From Taibaiella lutea (lineage in GTDB: Bacteria; Bacteroidota; Bacteroidia; Chitinophagales; Chitinophagaceae), in NCBI RefSeq assembly GCF_008629695.1, contig NZ_VWSH01000001.1:1453990-1517989 (forward strand): a stretch of DNA of 64,000 bases, given 5' to 3'. Shown here piece by piece: positions 1-7,547 of this stretch (position 1 is its first letter; every line of letters begins with the position of its first letter). The translations under genes and the position numbers were made by a program. The notes beneath the pieces are model-generated. The model made no database searches and was not told the origin of the DNA. It worked only from the letters and a program-made list of their open reading frames with translations.

Positions 1-121
1 CTTGTCTTGTAGTATTAAAATGTTCTGCCAATGCGTTGGGCGTCATTGCCTGTAAGGCTATCAGCCCTATAATGGCTCTTCGTGTAGGGTCGGCAATTGC
101 CTGAAATACGTCTCTTCTCAT
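1..121 (-). CDS. ArsR-family transcriptional regulator, 3' truncated by window edge
   Basis: Only the first 40 codons are inside the window. They read [19 protein letters not shown] followed by a helix ending in [10 protein letters not shown], the typical N-terminal winged-helix start (DPTRR motif) of ArsR regulators often paired with SRPBCC/AHSA1 proteins. The ATG at 121 is preceded by a good Bacteroidota promoter (153-183). The C-terminal part and any partner gene lie outside the window, so the effector cannot be judged. Family assignment is firm; function is not. Confidence 0.75.
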   Translation of the reverse strand, partial: MRRDVFQAIADPTRRAIIGLIALQAMTPNALAEHFNTTRQ

Positions 122-134
122 GCTGTAAATTTAT

Positions 135-150
135 ACTGAAACCAATCAGT
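135..150. promoter_or_regulatory. Inverted repeat between the arsR promoter and its start (candidate operator)
   Basis: ACTGA-N6-TCAGT lies between the -7 element and the arsR start codon, where an autorepressing ArsR protein would bind. The arms are only 5 bp, so this is a suggestion from position more than from strength. Confidence 0.3.
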
Positions 151-152
151 TG

Positions 153-183
153 CAAATATAAGCGCAACTATTTGATTGCACAA
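153..183 (-). promoter_or_regulatory. Promoter of the arsR-like gene
   Basis: Read on the minus strand: TTG (183-181), 20 bp, TATATTTG (160-153). This matches the Bacteroidota sigma consensus TTG/TTTG, about 19 bp, TAnnTTTG, about 30 nt upstream of the ATG at 121. Confidence 0.55.
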
Positions 184-327
184 GTTTATTTTAAAAAATT
201 ATCATAAAATCTGGAACAGCCACTCTATGGAATTATGTACGAGTTACTGCCATGCCTGAATATGCCAAAACCAAAACTGTTATCGATAAAAATCTGCGAT
301 ATTTGCCGGTATTAATCATTTGTTTCA

Positions 328-651
328 ATGACACCGGAAGAATCATTATATCTCAGCATCGGACAAAGCATGAATGACACTGTGCAAAGCCAGTTATTTG
401 GCAAGCCTTGTTTTAAAACCGGCGGGAAAGCTTTTATTTGTTTCTTTCAGAATGAAATGGTTTTTAAGCTTATGGGAGATGTGCATAAGGAAGCCATCGA
501 ACTGCCCGGCTCCACGTTATTTGATCCTTCAGGGAAAGGAAGACCTATGAAGGAATGGGTGCAGGTTTCTTACAACCATAAAGATAAATGGCAGAAGTTT
601 GCCGAAGCTGCATTGAAATATGCAATAGGAAACAGGAAAACCATGCAATGA
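328..651 (+). CDS. Small TfoX/YjbR-like protein
   Basis: 107 residues, no signal peptide or membrane segment. The pattern (FGKPCFKTGGKAFICFF, then VFKLMGD, then a helical tail with WVQVSY) resembles the small alpha/beta proteins of the TfoX N-terminal / MmcQ-YjbR superfamily, which in Bacteroidota are stand-alone cytosolic proteins of unknown role. It is a single gene between the arsR regulator and the etf terminators. The superfamily call is from pattern only; no specific function is proposed. Confidence 0.55.
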   Translation: MTPEESLYLSIGQSMNDTVQSQLFGKPCFKTGGKAFICFFQNEMVFKLMGDVHKEAIELPGSTLFDPSGKGRPMKEWVQVSYNHKDKWQKFAEAALKYAIGNRKTMQ

Positions 652-689
652 TATTTAGTTAGGAAGATGCAGCAGAATGTTATAAAAAA

Positions 690-720
690 GATTTGACAAC
701 TTTTTGAAAGTTGTCAAATC
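690..720 (-). terminator. Terminator hairpin A of the TTGACAAC family, downstream of etfA
   Basis: A perfect 14-bp stem (690-703 with 707-720) around a 3-nt loop; the core is TTGACAACTTT-loop-AAAGTTGTCAA. On the minus strand it is followed by a run of six T, so it would end transcripts coming from etfB-etfA. It is the second of two tandem hairpins of the same family. Confidence 0.7.
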
Positions 721-765
721 TAAGTGGTGAAGATTTCGTAAATCCTCATTAATATTCAATAAAAA

Positions 766-798
766 AGGTTTGACAACTCACATAAAGTTGTCAAACCT
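766..798 (-). terminator. Terminator hairpin B of the TTGACAAC family, just after etfA
   Basis: A perfect 13-bp stem (766-778 with 786-798, core GGTTTGACAACT / AGTTGTCAAACC) with a 7-nt loop, followed on the minus strand by six T. It is the first terminator met after the etfA stop codon. It shares its core with hairpin A and with the hairpin after aroE. Confidence 0.75.
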
Positions 799-828
799 GT
801 AAAATTAAAATTTGTATAAAATAAAATC

Positions 829-1809
829 TTAGTGTTGTGCAGCCTTAAATTTCTTAACCGCTTCAGTCAGCTTAGGCAATATTTCAAATGCATCACCAAC
901 AACTCCATAATCAGCAGCCTTAAAGAACGGCGCTTCAGGGTCTTTATTAATAACTACAATTGTTTTAGAGCTGTTTACACCTGCAAGGTGTTGAATAGCG
1001 CCTGAAATACCCACAGCAACATACAGATTAGGACGGATAGTACCTCCTGTTTGTCCAACGTGCTCATGGTGCGGACGCCAGTGAGCATCTGCTACCGGAC
1101 GGCTACAGGCCAATGTTGCACCAAATGCTTTTCCAAGATCTTCAAGGATACCCCAATTTTCAGGTCCTTTCAAACCACGGCCACCGGAAACAACCAACTC
1201 AGCTTCACTCAACGGAACTTCACCTTTGATAACATCTTCAGAAACTTTCTTAACACCGAAGTCAGCATCTGTAAGGTTTGCATTCAATGCTGCAACAGCT
1301 ACGCTGCCTTCGCCTTTGGTAACTTTAAATGTATTGGGAACCAAAGAAATAATCTTCACATCTGAAGTAACTTTTACAAATGCAAATGCTTTACCGGAAA
1401 ACACTGTTTTCTTAACCACGAAACCATTATCGGTTGTCGGGTAGTCAATAGCACCGCTTACCAGACCGGCTTTCATTTGAGCAGCTACCATACCGGCAAC
1501 GGATTTACCACTTACATTGTAAGAAAGAATAATCACTTTTGCACCGCATTGCTGCGCAGCAGCAGTAATTGCCTTGCTGTAAGCTCTTGCATTGAAGTTA
1601 TCAAAACGGGCATCATTCAAATGCAACACCTGCGTTGCACCATATTGACCCAAAAGATTTAATTCATCGTTACTGACAGTTCCAAGAACAGCAGCAACTA
1701 CCTCTCCGCCACCAATGCGCTTTGCAGTTTCGGCAGCATAGTTAACGGTTTCGAAAGCTTTCTTTTTAAAACTTCCTTGTGTATGATCAACAAATACTAA
1801 TACTGACAT
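829..1809 (-). CDS. etfA: Electron transfer flavoprotein, alpha subunit
   Basis: 326 residues, the usual length. EtfA with EtfB forms the soluble FAD/AMP heterodimer that takes electrons from acyl-CoA and related dehydrogenases and passes them to the respiratory chain. The N-terminal half begins SVLVFVDHTQGSFKKKA. The C-terminal FAD domain shows the conserved stretches GGRGLKGPENW, SRPVADAHWRPHHEHVGQTG, then AVGISGAIQHLAG and the late INKDPEAPFF...DYGVVGD. It lies 132 bp downstream of etfB on the same strand and is followed by two tandem terminators. No dehydrogenase or ETF-quinone oxidoreductase is adjacent. Confidence 0.95.
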   Translation of the reverse strand: MSVLVFVDHTQGSFKKKAFETVNYAAETAKRIGGGEVVAAVLGTVSNDELNLLGQYGATQVLHLNDARFDNFNARAYSKAITAAAQQCGAKVIILSYNVSGKSVAGMVAAQMKAGLVSGAIDYPTTDNGFVVKKTVFSGKAFAFVKVTSDVKIISLVPNTFKVTKGEGSVAVAALNANLTDADFGVKKVSEDVIKGEVPLSEAELVVSGGRGLKGPENWGILEDLGKAFGATLACSRPVADAHWRPHHEHVGQTGGTIRPNLYVAVGISGAIQHLAGVNSSKTIVVINKDPEAPFFKAADYGVVGDAFEILPKLTEAVKKFKAAQH

Positions 1810-1810
1810 C

Positions 1811-1941
1811 TTTATTTGAAATTGGAAATTTGAAAAATAGTATCAAGATTTTAGTATTTAGTATCAAGATTCATATTTTAAATAGATGATTTATACATCT
1901 CTCAATCTTGATACTTAGTACTTGATACTCTATACTTATAA
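1811..1941 (-). repeat. Degenerate word-repeat tract filling the etfB-etfA gap
   Basis: On the minus strand the whole gap is built of near-repeats: several copies of a GTATCAAG / AGTACT-like word, including TATCAAGATT and its inverse AATCTTGATA, and then TTTCCAATTTCAAAT right before the etfA start. It has no obvious coding content. The same style of tract occurs at many other gene borders in the window. Confidence 0.6.
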
Positions 1942-2685
1942 TTAAATAACTTTTGCTTCGTTGTGAAGTGCTTCTACCAACTCATCCATTTGGTCGATAG
2001 TAAATAATTTCACACCTGTTTTTGCAGGCGGTAAATCATAAGCAACAATTTCAGTCAACGCACTTACAGCAGCAGGTTCTATTACGTTCAACGGTTTGGT
2101 ACGGGCAGCCATGATGCCACGCATATTAGGAATACGGGCTTCGGCCATTCCTTTCTGACAAGAAACAACCAATGGCAAAGCTGCCGTAGAAGTTTCTTCG
2201 CCACCTTCAATTTCTCTTTTTACGGTTACAGCACCGCCTTCCACATTAAGAGCAGTAGCAAAACCAATGAAATTATAATCCAGTGCACCTGCAATGGTAG
2301 CACCGACAGAGGCATTATTATAGTCAATAGATTCTTTACCGGCAAGAATAAGGTCATAACCTTTATCTTTTGCAAATGCGGCAATTTGCTCAGCGATCAA
2401 GTAAGTATCGCTGCTTTCTATGTTGATACGGAAAGCCTGATCTCCACCTAAAGCCAAAGCTTTGCGCATTACAGCTTCCGCTCCCGGATTGCCTGCAGTA
2501 ATCAAATGCACTTCTGTAGCAACGCCGGTTTCCTTCAATTCAAGCGCACGTACCAAAGCATACCACTCATCATAAGGATTGATGATATAAGTAACACCTT
2601 GTTCGTTGAATTTGGTATTATTGTCTGTGAAGGCAATTTTAGAAGTAGTGTCCGGAGCCTGGGCAATACATACAAGTATTTTCAT
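1942..2685 (-). CDS. etfB: Electron transfer flavoprotein, beta subunit
   Basis: 247 residues, normal for EtfB, the AMP-binding partner of EtfA. Recognisable stretches are the start KILVCIAQAPDTTSKI, the NPYDEWYALVRALELKE region, LILAGKESIDYNNASVG (nucleotide-binding loop) and the late ARIPNMRGIMAARTKPL, which is close to the conserved EtfB signature. It is first in a two-gene unit with etfA. A -7 element TATCTTTG lies 43 bp upstream of the ATG. Confidence 0.95.
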   Translation of the reverse strand: MKILVCIAQAPDTTSKIAFTDNNTKFNEQGVTYIINPYDEWYALVRALELKETGVATEVHLITAGNPGAEAVMRKALALGGDQAFRINIESSDTYLIAEQIAAFAKDKGYDLILAGKESIDYNNASVGATIAGALDYNFIGFATALNVEGGAVTVKREIEGGEETSTAALPLVVSCQKGMAEARIPNMRGIMAARTKPLNVIEPAAVSALTEIVAYDLPPAKTGVKLFTIDQMDELVEALHNEAKVI

Positions 2686-2727
2686 TAGCTTTTATTTTTT
2701 GCTTACGCGATTCTTTTAAAATGGTCG

Positions 2728-2735
2728 CAAAGATA
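2728..2735 (-). promoter_or_regulatory. -7 element of the etfB-etfA promoter
   Basis: TATCTTTG on the minus strand matches TAnnTTTG. No clean TTTG is found at the expected -33 distance, so only the -7 half is supported. Confidence 0.45.
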
Positions 2736-2790
2736 AATAAGAAATATTATTGGAAAAGTAATTTTACTGTCAAATTCGGGAATAAATACA

Positions 2791-2816
2791 AAATGGACTG
2801 AATTATCAGCCCATTT
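2791..2816 (-). terminator. Terminator after the DUF6089 gene
   Basis: AAATGG-A-CTGA pairs with TCAG-C-CCATTT (one A/C mismatch) over a 4-nt loop. On the minus strand it is followed by TTTTGTATTTATT. It lies 29 bp past the stop codon. Confidence 0.55.
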
Positions 2817-2844
2817 CATACACAACCTATATTTTAAATAAACA

Positions 2845-3723
2845 CTATCTTGCTCCGAAAATGCGCGGGCATTTTGTCTGGATATATCGTTTTATGTTAG
2901 GAAACGCATCAAAGTAAATTGTAGCGGAAACACCTGCAGTCCAATACCAATCATTACGTTTATAATCGCCACGTTGGAATTTGTAGTTTGGATAGTTACC
3001 GTCCCAATCAGGATTTGTATTACCTCTGTATGCCATATCTACCGCTTTTTGTCCTTTGTATGCAAGCAAAGTATCCATATTCACATAGGAACGGCTTACA
3101 TCATCCAGATAATCGCTTGTAGTATAGCGCAATCCTACTTCGGCCGTAAGCATTACCGTATTACCGATAAAGCATTTAATACCACCGCCAAAAGGGAACA
3201 TTGCATTCACCAACGGATAAACCTTGCGGTCAGGGTACATAGGCAGGCCCTGGCCTTCCGTTCCCAAATCACGAAGATTTGTTTTATTGTCCAGTGCATC
3301 TCTGGTAAATGGTTTTCCGTAAAACGCACCTATGCCGGCAAAGACAAATGGTGTGAAATGGAATTTCTCCATGTCAATAGGCAACAAGTTAAGTTCAATA
3401 CCACCGTAAACCTCAACCAAATTATTAGTAAAGTTCAGGTTTCTCAATTTGTTTGCAGCAATATCTGAAAGGCTGTCGGCACCGGTGATACTTATATACG
3501 ATGCACCAAAACGGAATCCGACTCTCGGATTTACAAAGTATTTATATATAATACCTCCACTGGGTTTATATGTGCTGGCATTTTGAATACCTGTAGGTAC
3601 CCATTTCGTCTGCAAATCACCGTAGTAGTTAGAGGCACCAAGCCATATACCAATCTCATGATGCTTTTGCGCCGATGCAAACAAGGGAAGCGCCATGAGG
3701 CAAGAAAGTAATAGTCTTTTCAA
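2845..3723 (-). CDS. DUF6089 / PorG-like outer membrane beta-barrel protein
   Basis: 292 residues from a TTG start at 3723. This start gives a clean signal peptide (KRLLLSCLMALPLFASAQ), whereas the open frame further upstream (to 3834) runs through the promoter at 3806-3835 and cannot be translated from it. The mature part begins HHEIGIWLGASNYYGDLQ, the hallmark opening of DUF6089 proteins, followed by alternating amphipathic strands and a C-terminal GARcontaining tail. PorG of the type IX secretion machinery belongs to this family, but paralogues exist, so a T9SS role is inferred only. Monocistronic. Confidence 0.7.
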   Translation of the reverse strand: MKRLLLSCLMALPLFASAQKHHEIGIWLGASNYYGDLQTKWVPTGIQNASTYKPSGGIIYKYFVNPRVGFRFGASYISITGADSLSDIAANKLRNLNFTNNLVEVYGGIELNLLPIDMEKFHFTPFVFAGIGAFYGKPFTRDALDNKTNLRDLGTEGQGLPMYPDRKVYPLVNAMFPFGGGIKCFIGNTVMLTAEVGLRYTTSDYLDDVSRSYVNMDTLLAYKGQKAVDMAYRGNTNPDWDGNYPNYKFQRGDYKRNDWYWTAGVSATIYFDAFPNIKRYIQTKCPRIFGAR

Positions 3724-3805
3724 GATAACAATTTTAGTATTTAGATAATGCAAATGCAAGCCTTCATGGCCGGCATATTTAATACTCGAAAAACAAAAGA
3801 CGTTA

Positions 3806-3835
3806 CAAATATAATTTTTAGAATCGAAAAACAAA
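3806..3835 (-). promoter_or_regulatory. Promoter of the DUF6089 gene
   Basis: On the minus strand TTTG (3835-3832), 18 bp, TATATTTG (3813-3806). It places the transcript start near 3800, roughly 75 nt before the TTG start codon, and so fixes the gene start downstream of it. Confidence 0.6.
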
Positions 3836-3920
3836 AGGAAGCTTACTTTTTTTTTATCCCCGACAACTGATATGGCAAATGTTTCGTCCTTTTCCCAAAA
3901 AATGCAATTAATAAAACATA

Positions 3921-4301
3921 TCAGGTATTGTATTTATTATTGATTTCCACAACCCATTGCTTTGTTTTTGCAAGAGCCATAAATACTATTGCCGTAACAA
4001 AACCTATAAATATAAAACCAAGAATCCAGAGTGTTTGTTCCCCACCCGGCAATTCTTTCTTCTGAGCTACAAATACAATGCCTATTATTTTGAAAGCTAA
4101 ACCGGCAGCGCCCATTATAACTCCACTAATAATAAGTATAGGATTGAATAACAGCCGGAATATCTGTTCAGGATTTTGCTGTCCGGAAGACAATGTATGT
4201 GTAAATATTCCGGAGAGAACCTGTATATATTGTGTCATAAAAACTAAAAAAGCAATAATGCTCAAAAAGAAACACAGGATGAAAACGCGATAAAGATTCA
4301 T
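3921..4301 (-). CDS. Small integral membrane protein, unknown function
   Basis: 126 residues with three or four hydrophobic segments: the N-terminus (FILCFFLSIIAFLVF), residues about 48-75 (LIISGVIMGAAGLAF and IIGIVFVAQ) and about 88-110 (LWILGFIFIGFVTAIVFMAL). The C-terminus is short and polar (NNKYNT). No motif is recognised. It is divergent from the E1 dehydrogenase and stands alone. The even hydrophobic spacing and sensible ATG make it a real gene, but no function can be given. Confidence 0.55.
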   Translation of the reverse strand: MNLYRVFILCFFLSIIAFLVFMTQYIQVLSGIFTHTLSSGQQNPEQIFRLLFNPILIISGVIMGAAGLAFKIIGIVFVAQKKELPGGEQTLWILGFIFIGFVTAIVFMALAKTKQWVVEINNKYNT

Positions 4302-4406
4302 AAATTGATGATTGCGTAAGTTAATAGCTGATGAAAGTACAAAATCTTATTAGATTACGTGCAATCTGTTTCCGCAATTGGAAGTGAGTTGGTTGCAATT
4401 TTCTTT

Positions 4407-4414
4407 TACCTTTG
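4407..4414 (+). promoter_or_regulatory. -7 element of the E1 dehydrogenase promoter
   Basis: TACCTTTG, 18 bp before the ATG at 4432. TTG trinucleotides occur 11 and 15 bp upstream, closer than the optimum. Its position shows that the in-frame ATG at 4378 lies upstream of the transcript start and is not used. Confidence 0.5.
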
Positions 4415-4431
4415 CGCCAAATTTCGAATAT

Positions 4432-6411
4432 ATGCAGTTTTCCCGCCAAGGCTTGTCGGATGATTTGTTATTAAGCCTTTACAGTGAAATCATTAAACCT
4501 CGTATGATTGAGGAAAAAATGTTGATCCTGCTCCGTCAGGGAAGGGTGAGCAAATGGTTTAGCGGTATTGGCCAGGAAGCCATTTCAATTGGCGCTACTA
4601 TGGCAATGGACAGTGATGAATATATCATGCCGCTGCATAGAAACCTGGGAGTCTTTACAGCACGTAAAATGTCTTTTGCAGAATTGTTTCTGCAATGGCA
4701 GGGAAAAAAAGAAGGCTTTAGTAAAGGCCGCGAGCGCTCTTTTCACTTTGGAAGCAACAAACATCATATTTGCGGTATGATATCGCACCTCGGCCCTCAA
4801 CTGGCAATTGCCGATGGTATTGCCCTGGCTCATAAACTGCGTAAAGAAAACAAAATATCTCTTGCATTTTCGGGTGACGGCGGAACGAGCGAAGGCGACT
4901 TCCATGAAGCGCTGAATACTGCTGCCGTATGGGGACTGCCGGTTATTTTCATGATTGAAAACAATGGTTATGGCTTAAGTACACCCATCAACGAACAGTT
5001 TGTCTGCAAACAACTGGCAGATAAGGGCATAGGTTATGGAATGAAGAGTATTGTAATTGATGGCAATAATCTTCTGGAAGTATATAAAACCGTTCAGGAA
5101 GCGCGTCAATATTGCATTACAGAGCAAAAGCCGATTTTAATCGAAGCCATGACCTTTCGTATGCGCGGGCATGAAGAGGCAAGCGGCACCAAATATGTAC
5201 CCAAAGAATTGTTTGAAGAATGGGGCAAGAAAGATCCGGTTAAGAACTATGAAGATTTTCTGTTGAATGAAAAAGTCCTGACACCTGAAAAGATAGAAGC
5301 CATTAAGCAAACAATTCAACAGGAAATTGAAGCCGGTCTGGAAATCGGCTTTGCTGCTCCTGCAATTGTTGCGAATACAGAAGAGGAAGTTGCAGATGTT
5401 TACAAACCTTTTAAGGCGGCAAATACAGATACTTCCGCTATGCCCAAATCTGAAAAGAAAATGATTCAGGCACTAAGTGAAGGCATGCGTCAGGCAATGG
5501 AAAAACATGACAACCTTATCCTGATGGGGCAAGATATTGCCGAGTATGGCGGTGCTTTTAAATTGACGGAAGGATTAGTCGAAGATTTTGGTAAAGGACG
5601 TGTAAGAAATACACCTTTATGCGAAAGTGCAATTGTAGGAACAGCGTTGGGTTTATCTATCAAAGGTTTTAAATCCATGATGGAGATGCAATTTGCCGAT
5701 TTTGTTACGGTTGGCTTCAATCAGATTATAAATAACCTTGCCAAAATCTATTATCGCTGGGGGCAAAATGCAGATGTAGTTGTCCGTATGCCAACGGGCG
5801 GTGGCGTAGGTGCAGGCCCTTTCCATTCCCAAAGCAATGAAGCATGGTTTACGCATACTCCCGGATTGAAAGTAGTTTATCCTTCTACTCCTGAAGATGC
5901 CAAGGGCCTGTTGTTAGCTTCTTTTGAAGATCCGAACCCGGTTATGTTCTTTGAGCATAAAGCATTGTACAGAAGCATCAGCGGTATGGTTCCTGACGAG
6001 TATTATACGATTGAAATAGGTAAGGCAAAAGTGGTTCAGGAAGGTGAAGACATGACCATTATTACTTATGGCAGTGGTGTTCATTGGGCGGCAGACTATG
6101 CTAAACAGCATCCTGAATTATCGATTTACATTCTTGATCTGCGCACTTTATTGCCGTTGGATTACGATGCCATAAAAGAGGCAGTAATGGCAACAGGAAA
6201 GGTTTTATTACTCCATGAAGACACTTTAATCGGCGGCATTGGCGGTGAATTGAGTGCATGGATTTCTGAAAATTGTTTCCAATATCTTGATGCGCCTATT
6301 ATACGTTGTGCAAGCCTGGATACGCCTGTTCCTTTTGCTATCGAACTGGAGCAAAACTTTCTGGCGAAGAAGAGATTGGGAGAAAGTGTGGAGAAATTGA
6401 TGAGGTTTTAA
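4432..6411 (+). CDS. 2-oxoacid dehydrogenase E1, fused alpha and beta subunits
   Basis: 659 residues. Residues about 1-325 are the E1 alpha thiamine-diphosphate domain, with the ThDP motif GDGGTSEGDFHEALN ending in ENNGYGLSTP. After a short linker (about 325-345) comes the full E1 beta (transketolase pyrimidine and C-terminal domains: MGQDIAEYGGAFKLTEGL, FADFVTVGFNQIIN, RMPTGGGVGAGPFHSQ, DLRTLLPLD). It decarboxylates pyruvate or a branched-chain 2-oxoacid and feeds an E2 lipoyl core; no E2 or E3 is in the window. Such one-chain E1 proteins are common in Bacteroidota. Substrate (branched-chain versus pyruvate) cannot be settled from sequence reading alone. Confidence 0.88.
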   Translation: MQFSRQGLSDDLLLSLYSEIIKPRMIEEKMLILLRQGRVSKWFSGIGQEAISIGATMAMDSDEYIMPLHRNLGVFTARKMSFAELFLQWQGKKEGFSKGRERSFHFGSNKHHICGMISHLGPQLAIADGIALAHKLRKENKISLAFSGDGGTSEGDFHEALNTAAVWGLPVIFMIENNGYGLSTPINEQFVCKQLADKGIGYGMKSIVIDGNNLLEVYKTVQEARQYCITEQKPILIEAMTFRMRGHEEASGTKYVPKELFEEWGKKDPVKNYEDFLLNEKVLTPEKIEAIKQTIQQEIEAGLEIGFAAPAIVANTEEEVADVYKPFKAANTDTSAMPKSEKKMIQALSEGMRQAMEKHDNLILMGQDIAEYGGAFKLTEGLVEDFGKGRVRNTPLCESAIVGTALGLSIKGFKSMMEMQFADFVTVGFNQIINNLAKIYYRWGQNADVVVRMPTGGGVGAGPFHSQSNEAWFTHTPGLKVVYPSTPEDAKGLLLASFEDPNPVMFFEHKALYRSISGMVPDEYYTIEIGKAKVVQEGEDMTIITYGSGVHWAADYAKQHPELSIYILDLRTLLPLDYDAIKEAVMATGKVLLLHEDTLIGGIGGELSAWISENCFQYLDAPIIRCASLDTPVPFAIELEQNFLAKKRLGESVEKLMRF

Positions 6412-6423
6412 AAATGTCATATC

Positions 6424-6469
6424 AATAATTAAAATGTCCGGACAATGCTGTCCGGACATTTTAATTATT
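6424..6469. terminator. Bidirectional terminator, 21-bp perfect stem
   Basis: AATAATTAAAATGTCCGGACA (6424-6444) pairs perfectly with 6449-6469 around the loop ATGC. A/T-rich flanks give a U-tract in both directions. It lies between the convergent E1 gene and the gliding-domain lipoprotein. Confidence 0.85.
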
Positions 6470-6482
6470 ACTAACGGCTATA

Positions 6483-6974
6483 TTATTTACAAAGCAAAAA
6501 GGTTTCTGCAGAAGAACCTTTCAAATAACCATCTGGCGCATTTGGGTCATACTGGTCTCCAAAGACCAAAGTCGAAGCATCAAATCCTTTTGGTAAACAT
6601 TTATAAACATAGAAGTCACCGCAACGGTTGTAAGTATATCCCTGATGGCTTTTCGCCATTACTTTATAATGGTATAAGGTCAATCCGGATTCAGCATTAT
6701 CCGGCATCCAGCCCTTGTACAATTCATGAGTTTCAAATATTAATCTGTTATCAGTATCATAAACTGCAAAATGAACAGAATCCATATTTCTCGTAAATGG
6801 AACGAAAACATCATTTAACCCATTCCCATCCGGCGAAAATGCATTGGGAATAAATAAGGAACTGCTATCGTCTGCGGGCGCCATTTCATTTTGGACACCG
6901 CATTCAAATTTGTCTTTCTTGCCGCAGGAATAAAGCGATATGAGTAGTAAAATACTGTAAAAAATACGTTTCAT
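6483..6974 (-). CDS. Exported protein with a gliding-motility-type (CHU_C-like) C-terminal domain
   Basis: 163 residues. A signal sequence (KRIFYSILLLISLYSC) ends in a Cys, so it is probably a lipoprotein. The rest is one domain opening LFIPNAFSPDGNGLNDVF, the hallmark of the gliding-motility-associated / T9SS type B C-terminal domain, followed by FAVYDTDNRLIFET and the beta-rich KGWMPDNAESGLTLYHYKV. Normally this domain is the tail of very large adhesins; here it is almost the entire protein. Its Cys-rich tail (CGDFYVYKC, then LLCK) is also uncommon. Role unknown. Confidence 0.65.
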   Translation of the reverse strand: MKRIFYSILLLISLYSCGKKDKFECGVQNEMAPADDSSSLFIPNAFSPDGNGLNDVFVPFTRNMDSVHFAVYDTDNRLIFETHELYKGWMPDNAESGLTLYHYKVMAKSHQGYTYNRCGDFYVYKCLPKGFDASTLVFGDQYDPNAPDGYLKGSSAETFLLCK

Positions 6975-7066
6975 GAGTAGTGTTTATGGAAATTCAGCAA
7001 AATCAGAAGCCAAAATAATAAAAATAGGATTACATCAGATTGAATATAGGGTATTAATTATAAAAA

Positions 7067-7095
7067 AAGCATAGGTAGTGCAACTACCTATGCTT
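7067..7095 (-). terminator. Terminator of the small secreted protein gene
   Basis: AAGCATAGGTAGT (7067-7079) pairs with ACTACCTATGCTT (7083-7095), 13 bp, followed on the minus strand by seven T. It lies 17 bp after the stop codon of the gene at 7113. Confidence 0.75.
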
Positions 7096-7112
7096 AAATT
7101 TTTCACTTAGTT

Positions 7113-7547
7113 CTATAGAACATTATGAGCAACAGACATTGTAAATTGCTTATCTGCTATCTTTTTAATATAAACCGTATATTCATCAGTCATTGATGTG
7201 TTATACACATCGATTGTAACCACATCGTTAATTACTGTAGGCAAGGCCGGAAGAGGTGCTGAGTTTGTATAACCTGTAGCACCAATAGTCACTTTAATAT
7301 ATTTACACAGAGCCAAATGTTGTTTTGTATCTCCGGCAAGATATGAATTTGTTGAAGCCAGTCCTCCTGTACCGGAGCTTGTTGATATCATTTTTAAGGT
7401 AACTGTTCCGCCGTCATAGCAGCCATTACCGCTTATTGGACAGGTTGTTCTTGTTATTGTGTTCTGTGTTGCTTGTTCTTGTCCAAAAGAAGTAAAAGAA
7501 AAAGCAAGGCAAATAATTGCCAATAGGGACATTAATCTGGTTTTCAT
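7113..7547 (-). CDS. Small secreted protein, unknown function
   Basis: 144 residues with a clear signal peptide (RLMSLLAIICLAFSFTSFGQ, cut after the Gln region) and a Thr/Ser-rich beta-type mature part. Two Cys in CPISGNGC and one in LALCKYIKV could form disulfides. No T9SS sorting tail is visible (it ends FTMSVAHNVL), so it is probably periplasmic or outer-membrane associated. The short length, own terminator and plausible start support a real gene; I do not recognise a family. Confidence 0.6.
   Translation of the reverse strand: MKTRLMSLLAIICLAFSFTSFGQEQATQNTITRTTCPISGNGCYDGGTVTLKMISTSSGTGGLASTNSYLAGDTKQHLALCKYIKVTIGATGYTNSAPLPALPTVINDVVTIDVYNTSMTDEYTVYIKKIADKQFTMSVAHNVL

Noticed and set aside
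690-798. Tandem TTGACAAC hairpins as a short CRISPR array
   Set aside because: Units are palindromic, only two, spacer 45 bp and not uniform, and no cas genes are near; they act as terminators.
1051-1662. Open frames on the plus strand inside etfA
   Set aside because: They are antisense to a clear, fully conserved etfA and show no family features; the low stop frequency is a by-product.
3724-3834. Upstream extension of the DUF6089 protein (start at 3834)
   Set aside because: The extension overlaps the promoter (3806-3835) and destroys the signal peptide position; TTG 3723 gives a proper signal peptide.
4378-4431. N-terminal extension of the E1 dehydrogenase
   Set aside because: It spans the TACCTTTG -7 element and is not conserved; ATG 4432 is used.
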